Part shown: piece after piece, positions 57,423 to 64,000 of the stretch
Numbering within the stretch: the first letter of the stretch is position 1
Layout of the letters: every line of letters starts with the position of its first letter
Origin: Oncomelania hupensis
Lineage: Eukaryota > Mollusca > Gastropoda > Littorinimorpha > Pomatiopsidae
Assembly: GCA_036898135.1 (NCBI GenBank)
Contig: JBAHVR010000317.1
Location: 15,001-79,000 of the forward strand
DNA: 64,000 nucleotides
Reading direction: 5' to 3'
The notes under the pieces: generated by a model
The model's database searches: none
What the model was told of the DNA's origin: nothing
What the model saw: the letters and a program-made list of their open reading frames with translations, nothing else
Made by a program: the position numbers and the translations under genes

Positions 57423-57974
57423 ATGCTTCTTGTTAGACTACCAAAGCAAGCATATGAAATGGACAAAAACAGAGTTTTGAGACTACCTGTAGGTCAGACT
57501 GATGTACATAACTGGGCTTACAATATAAAACACTGTTTTGACATGTTTGGTTTTTCTCATGTTTGCTTGAACGGGGGAGTAGGAAATAAGAAAGCTTTAT
57601 TACGTGTTTTCAGACAACGTATGATAGACTGCTACAAACAGGAATGGTTTAGTAAATTAATGGATAGCGAAAGGTTTTCAGTGTATGGTTCCTTTAAATC
57701 ACTCTTGCAGTGTGAGAAGTACTTAACAGATATTACTATTAATAAGTTTAGAAATATCTTTGTAAAGTTACGTCTAGGCATTATAGACTTGAATGGAAAT
57801 AAAAGATACAGTGTTGTTCCAAAGGCATGCCCTTTCTGTACGGCTGTTGAAAATGAAATGCATTTTTTGTGGTATTGTCCAACGTATAAGGATATTCGTG
57901 AAAAGTACATTTTGAGGCACTTCAATGTTGATGTACACCCATTGGTGTTTTGTTATTACAAAGTGATAGTATGA
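57423..57974 (+). pseudogene. C-terminal fragment of another LINE with zinc-binding motif
   Basis: A 183-aa frame ending in a CPFC...ENEMHFLWYCPTY motif (C-x2-C-x8-H-x4-C), typical of the post-RT region of several LINE clades, with RLG...IDLNGNKRY before it. No RT. Flanked by CT microsatellites on both sides (57404-57421 and 58229-58315), the second following 'gcattaaagttttctgagttcc', which looks like the 3' UTR end. Confidence 0.6.
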
Positions 57975-58228
57975 TTATTACCAGAGCAGTAGCGATGTTT
58001 ACGTACTATGCGATGAAAAAACGTGAAGAATTGTTCATTTAAAAGTAACCTAAAATATGTTTACTTTTTTTTTTGGGAGACACATTCTGTCAAATGACGC
58101 GTGTTTGTCATATTTATTTGTTAACTTTTGAAATTTTTGGTGATTTTTGTCTTTTCTTTCCTTTTTTCCATGTCTGTTGTGTTACCCCCATGCGTATAGG
58201 CTGGTGGCCTCGCATTAAAGTTTTCTGA

Positions 58229-58236
58229 GTTCCTGA

Positions 58237-58315
<79 letters not shown>
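58229..58315. repeat. (CT)n microsatellite
   Basis: About 43 CT units, possibly an expanded LINE tail. Confidence 0.95.
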
Positions 58316-58317
<2 letters not shown>

Positions 58318-59204
58318 AACATGACGGGACTATCGTTGACGTGCTCTGGGCTGTTAATCTTACATCACAAACTCAGTTTAGAGATACGACGGATATAACG
58401 AATACAAAAACACAATTCGGCCATTAACAGTCGACTACGGTACAACGAACTTCGGATATAGCCAATGGAAAAGTTTTACCCCGGACTTCGTTGTAAGCGT
58501 GTTTATTATTATGTTGTTGTTGTTATTTTTTTTTTATTATTGATACTTTGCAATGCAAGCTTATATGTGGAATTAAAATTTAAAGGAGCACTGCTTTAGT
58601 TGTTTTCTGATTGCCTTTGTTTGACGTTTTAAGTAAATGTGACGTCATGGAGCCATTGACAGTTATGTGTTAAATACAAGTATAATACATTGCTTTTAAG
58701 TCGGACAAACGAGGAACAAAATATTTAAAAAGGAAAAAAAAGTACAGAAAAAAGAAACAAATGTACAATTTAAATTTTTCTAGATCACTCTAAAAAATTA
58801 GCACACAAAAATCGGAGATTAAGAAAATAAAATTCATGTTAAAAACTCCAGACTATGATTTGCTTTGTTTTGTCAAAGTTTATTCTTTTAAATATTTTAA
58901 TAAAATTGCAAAAATAAAAGCAAACAATCGCAAAACGAAACCAACAAAACAGAAATGAAAGCAAATAGGAATGTAATTGACATAAATAACTGATTAGATG
59001 AAAATTAAACTTGTCTCTCAATAGTGAATTAGCATTTAATACACAGTAATAAATGATCACTAAGAGCAGCAATGCAAGCAAAAACGCCAGATAAAATACA
59101 GCTGTTCAATACTGTTTTCAGAATAATTTGAATGACACAATATCCCAACTCTAAAGCCTAGAAACTTCATTAAATTGTCAACATTGCCGTTACTGCATTA
59201 TTAA
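58316..59204. other. No gene seen
   Basis: AT-rich. Near 58380-58490 'gatacgacggatataacgaatac' and 'ggtacaacgaacttcggatatagcc' recall the ends of pogo-like DNA transposons, but no matching inverted repeat pair was found. Confidence 0.35.
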
Positions 59205-59522
59205 TAATTGTTAAACATTGGTCGCCAGCCAGCACAATATATAAAGTGCTGGTTCACTATTGCCCAAGGTCGCGGGTTTCCTTGGGCCTTAGGTACGAGA
59301 CTTTTCAAGACGCCGAGGATTTTTTGTGGGTGCTCGGGATTCCTCCCTCACTTATAATGGTATTGGATGTAGTAAGTTAAACATTTAAAATATACATGGA
59401 TTTATCTTCCACTTTCTGTAGTGCGACATCTTCAGAGAAGTGCAGCGCTTTGAGTTCCATTAAAGAAAAAGCACGTGATAGCATCATTGATGATGACGAT
59501 GATGATGATGATGATGACGATA

Positions 59523-59593
<71 letters not shown>
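59205..59593 (+). mobile_element. Possible SINE with CR1/L2-type 3' end and (GAT)n(ATT)n tail
   Basis: A B-box-like GGTCGCGGGTTTCC near 59268, then 'gggtgctcgggattcctccctc', 'agtgcagcgctttgagttccattaaagaaaaagcacg' and a long GAT/ATT tail (59483-59593). The arrangement fits a tRNA-headed, LINE-tailed SINE, but the A box is unclear. Confidence 0.4.
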
Positions 59594-59594
<1 letters not shown>

Positions 59595-61654
59595 GTCACG
59601 TCACCCGAGCGGGTTCCGCGACGTCAGCACATACAACGAGTGTTTAGAATGAAAACTCAAACAAAATAAACTAACACAAATGCCAGAATAACAGTCACTC
59701 TCTTTTATTCAACAATTAAACATACATCCACAGGACAATGGGAACTAACCACCCTCCACCCCTATCAAGTCCCCCACCCCAGTATTAACTAACACTTACC
59801 TCCCTTTGTTCAACCCCAAACAGAACTAAACAACAGATTTTTCACAAAATGCACAACAAAATATCAATCAGTAATCAGTTCAAAATACTATAAATTTCCA
59901 ACTAAGAAATAATGGAGCTGTGAATCTTTAATCTTCGAACTACTGTCCAAGTTAAACTGCAGAACTGAAGCACTGTTCAAAACGTCTTTTGCACGTAGCT
60001 CAGTAGGAGCTAAACAGTTATTTTCACAATATAATGGATGATTTTTATTAACTGAATGAAGTATGTTTTTTATGTGTGGCGCTGTGCAAGTCTGTCCTGT
60101 AATAAATGGCGACGCCCACGATACTGAGGCAAAACAAGCAGTAGTGGCGGAGTTTACTTCCATGCTCCCCAACTGTAGAGGCAAGGGTTACACACAGATG
60201 CACGTCCGTGCAAAGTGGCGATGGTGTAGTGGAACACAACTACATCGGTAAGGGATTAAACAGCGTAATACAGATGATACAGATGATAACAGCCCAAACC
60301 TGTAAGCAAATATATTGTCTTAACAGTCTGCCTACAAAACACAAATACTACATAGCATAATATGCCGTCCACCGTCCGCCATCTTGACCTGTTTATGCAT
60401 AACAACAATGATACTAATACATGATGCTATGCATACGTTTCAATAATATAATGCAACTCTTGATGCTAATAATTAATCTCTTCATAAGTACAGACATTTA
60501 TATAAATATACATAATCATTACGACCACACTTCAATCACACAGTCCTAATTCATTCCATCCTCATCTTCACCTTCCCTCTCAGCTGTTATAAATACGTCA
60601 CAATTATCTCCCTTCATCCATACTATCTTATCATACTATAATATAAACATGCTCTGCTCATATTAATCACTTCCTTCATCTCTCTTCAGCATAGTACAAT
60701 TATCTCTCTCCCCATACATACACCCTCACTCTCTCTCTCTCTCTAACATGCATTCTTGATCATCACTTTTGACCCACTTAACAACAACAACAGCAACGAC
60801 ATTTCTCATTCATATACATAATAAGAAAATCATATGAAAATCACACAAAATCAGTACATCATTATACATCAAAATACATCCCTTTCCCCCTCATTCATCA
60901 CCATTCATTCGCGTACGCAGTCTCGGAGAGCTTTGCCACTAAGAAACTGAATTACAGGGTTTTACTCACCGTCTTAGGTCTCGGCTCGTGACACACCTTT
61001 CCCCAACACAGAACAACACAACACAGGTGACAAAGTGGTTAGTCCTGAGAGTTAATTTCGTGTCTGGCTATTTGCTAGTTACTCTCACAACAATAACAAT
61101 GACGAGGATAAGGACATCTCAGTTCTTCAAAAGACCTTGAGCCCTCGGTAGGTGTTCAATAGAGAACCACACAACCTTAGGAAGGAATTCTACATTTATT
61201 TCATAAATGGCAATTACAATCCTCCTCACTTTCGGACTCTGAGCATTCTTACCCCGACGAGGGCGTAAGACCTTGGGTGGCTCGAACCAACGATACACAC
61301 CCTTCCAACACAGATACCTAGTTCTAATAGACACACAGTCACAGGGATACTGCCTGATTAGAGCCGACCTCACGCAAAAAGCACCAAAATCACTCTGCCT
61401 TACTAAATACACCCAGGCCACAAGCAAAACCGTCGAGTTCTCGTCAGTACCCCTCTTTCTTATTCTGCATACCCCTCTCTTCTTATTCTGCATACCCCTA
61501 TTTACTACGATACGCACGGAACTTACGGCTATTGCATTCTTTCGTACGCAATAAAGAAAACGGCCAAGCTATCTATGTACACTACGTAACAGAGAAGTGC
61601 AACTTCGCACAAAATATAGCTCTCTCTGTTACTGCTGAAACTCGTGTCGTCACA
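59594..61654 (-). mobile_element. 2.1-kb LTR-like element, copy 2 (probable solo LTR)
   Basis: Reverse orientation of 22938-25012. In + coordinates it starts TGTCACGTCACCCGAGCGGG and ends CTCGTGTCGTCACA. ATTAT flanks it at 59589-59593 and 61655-61659, again a 5-bp duplication but inside an ATT array. It shares landmarks with copy 1 along its length, lacks the 66-bp family A insert of copy 1, and differs by many substitutions and small indels, so the two are old relative to each other. No coding domain. Confidence 0.65.

Positions 61655-61710
<56 letters not shown>
61655..61710. repeat. (ATT)n microsatellite
   Basis: Right-hand part of the ATT array that was split by the LTR-like element. Confidence 0.85.
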
Positions 61711-61920
61711 ACATATTATAAGCTCGGTTTATTTTCACAGGACAACGTACAAGGGCACAGATGTATTTTACATCCACTATATCAAACCATATGACTGTCA
61801 AAGTCAATTCTAAACATACAGGTATACATTGCAATGTACATGTGGTGCTAATTATGAAATGGGATATGAAAATAGTTTGACGTGAGATTCAGATGATCCA
61901 TCTCAACTTATTAAAATACT

Positions 61921-62525
61921 CATTACATTACATTACATTACATTACATTACATTACATTACATGATTAATGCTTTAGGTCCAGAGGACTCTTCCGAGCCA
62001 AATCAGGACCGGACAACCCCCTGATCCGCATTAAAGATCTGCTGAAACAACCCTAGTGGTAAAACTGAAAGCTCTCCACCAGCCAGTCACTTTACAATAA
62101 AGATATCCCACGCAGGGGATGCTGAGGCTGTACTCTAATTTATCGAACCCCCGTTTACAAAAACAAAATAGAATACAAACATCATTATACATTATCAACA
62201 AAACACATACATATAAAATGCCTATATTGCTAAATAATAACATCATAGGAAGCCTTAGCAGACATGGCAGAAAGCGTCCAATATTCCCAAGCTGATCCAA
62301 CAGACCTCATACACAAATAAGGAGTCTTGGGTTGGAAGAGTTTTCGAGAAAAAAGGTAGGTGACTGGTCTAGCGAAGAAGAAAATAGTATAGCAGATTGA
62401 TAGAACAGCAGGAATGAGAAAGAGCAAATGAGAAAGACAGCGACAGTGGGAATTTAAAGCACTACATTTCCAGAAAGTGGGGATACTATTTATACTGAAA
62501 CCCCCGGCACCCCAATGGGGGCAAT
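61921..62525 (-). mobile_element. Family A retroposon, full-length copy with (ATTAC)n tail
   Basis: The low-coordinate end carries about eight ATTAC units (61921-61963), then GCTTTAGGTCCAG and the full ~560-bp body to 'actgaaacccccggcaccccaatgggggc'. It is the best reference copy in the window. On the minus strand its 5' end has the motif CAGTATAAATAG, a TATA-like box conserved in four copies. Confidence 0.85.
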
Positions 62526-63658
62526 TAAAATACTTATCGAAACTAAAACATTTCAGGTCTAAACTGTATAAGGGTGAACTATCTCATTTGCATCTAAATA
62601 AATTGCAAGCCCTCTTCACTTAATTAAAGTTTCAACTTGATTTCCCAAAAGCATTTGTAATAAAAATCATTACCTTTCATATTTACATTATTACATGTTT
62701 TTGTTGGTTTGAAGTAATCGTACTCTTGATGTACATAAAAAGTATTACAATTATGAAATTTCAGATTGAGAATAATACAAAATTATGAGTAATACATTGC
62801 ATCTTCACTACAAATACAAATGAATAAATTTCACATCCAGTTCATCAAATGTCATTCAAGATACAAGATTGTCCCTACTTTTACACAAGGAAATTTGACA
62901 CATGGGCAGCATGATATGATCTTGAAATATGACAAGGACAATATATCAAAGTCAATGAATAAAACATCACATATCACACCATAATTCATTCACACAAACA
63001 TTATCAGACACCCCAGCAAAACACTATTCATAAATAACATTTTTACAACAATAAAATATGTACCAGGAAATAACTAGAACAATCCAAAAAATTAAGCTTA
63101 TATAATCAGATACCAGGTCGAAATGAAAAAAACAAAATAAACTGCCAATAAATAAATTTCTAGCTGGTTGTACTTGAACCAGATGTGTGCACCAATGACA
63201 ATTGTTATATTACTGCGTATTCACCAAAAACAGGGGATTACATTTAAGATATTTACTACAATGTACACAGAGTGAAATATTTAAAATCCCATATTGATTA
63301 CGTTTTGCATTCACAAAATACAACTTATATTAAAATAATTATATTAATATTTAAATTATTGCAATTACTATTTAACTGATTTCATAGTATTAGATTGAAA
63401 CGTGAGTATTTCAAATCTTTTTTTTTTAAAGTATTCAACATATGACATTTCATATTCACATTTTAATACTTCCAATTTAATAAAATCACAGTTCACAGAA
63501 TCAAAATAATAAATTGTCTCGTCCATTAAACATACTTACGGGCATTTGTAGTGTGGCTGCTCAATAGAAGCCAAACCCATAAAGTATAAACAAGTTCAGT
63601 TGTGTACACATTTCACACCCCAGCAATGCAATGTTGGGTCTAAATGATTTGACCGATT

Positions 63659-63662
<4 letters not shown>
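62526..63662. other. AT-rich sequence, no gene seen
   Basis: No domain-bearing frame, tRNA or repeat array recognised. Confidence 0.45.
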
Positions 63663-63735
<73 letters not shown>

Positions 63736-63795
63736 TTATTTTATACAGCGCAATTCCAAACTAAAAAGTCTGCTCAAAGCGCTCACACGCATACT
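63663..63795 (-). mobile_element. CR1/L2-type LINE 3' end with (TAA)n tail
   Basis: (TAA)n at 63663-63734, then 'tttattttatacagcgcaattcc...aaagtctgctcaaagcgct', the reverse of the CR1-like 3' end seen at 30840-30880 and 31623-31690 in general form. The remaining bases to 64000 show nothing recognisable. Confidence 0.55.
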
Positions 63796-64000
63796 CTCAC
63801 ACAAGCACTCGCACAATAAGAGAATGTACAACACACTAAAACATGGTGTATATAAAACGTAAAAAAAAAAAAAACTACATACATCTAACACCACATGCCT
63901 ACAAACAAACACACACAGAATCATTATAAGCAGCCAAAGCAATAAGATAAAATTCGTAAATATACACATGTCCAATAAAATTAAACAAAAATATTCCCCC

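Noticed and set aside
58380..58490. pogo/Tigger-like terminal sequence
   Set aside because: Resemblance in wording only; no paired inverted end, TA duplication or transposase was found.

Overview
This is a eukaryotic window, most likely from a gastropod mollusc. The evidence is multi-exon genes with GT-AG introns, a very high load of di-, tri- and pentanucleotide microsatellites, dense fossil LINEs with short-repeat 3' tails, and Ig-like domains that resemble those of snail FREP-type proteins. The species cannot be read from the sequence.

Genes. Two host genes can be supported, both on the + strand. Gene 1 (exons 21704-21920, 22186-22389, 26779-26902, 27863-28442; 374 aa) and gene 2 (42111-42324, 54160-54366, 54656-54803, 55288-55738; 339 aa) have the same plan. 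Each has a signal peptide plus half an Ig domain, then the second half of the Ig domain, then a membrane segment, then a long cytoplasmic tail. Intron phases are identical (1, 1, 2) and all six ectodomain cysteines are conserved, so they are tandem paralogues. They read as single-Ig type I membrane receptors. A possible first exon of an unrelated gene lies at 2976-3110.

Layout. 1-6100: AGGTCA-rich repeat, microsatellites, pieces of repeat 'family A' and a possible solo LTR. 6134-9417: a decayed LINE with an SGNH-esterase-like ORF, endonuclease, RT and RNase H. 10.8-13.1 kb: the restriction-like-endonuclease end of another LINE, beside a 43-bp inverted repeat. 13267-14568 and 19283-20471: two non-autonomous Helitrons. 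15551-16460: a 75-bp tandem array. 21.7-28.4 kb: gene 1, whose second intron holds a 2.1-kb LTR-like insertion. 30-41 kb: RTE-like LINE copies, one split by a 2.3-kb insertion that itself carries a SINE. 42.1-55.7 kb: gene 2, whose 11.8-kb first intron holds an L2/CR1-like LINE, a MITE and an almost new Gmr1-like LTR retrotransposon (48221-53788). 56-64 kb: further LINE remnants, a second copy of the 2.1-kb LTR-like element and a full family A copy.

Most notable. The LTR element has integrase before RT, LTRs that differ at one site in 648 bp, a perfect 5-bp target duplication inside family A, and a pol lacking the RT catalytic core. It is therefore a recently mobile element that must have been moved by proteins from elsewhere. 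Next in interest are the receptor pair, the two canonical Helitrons that share a tRNA-like module, and three tiny retroposed inserts (54-66 bp) with perfect target duplications.
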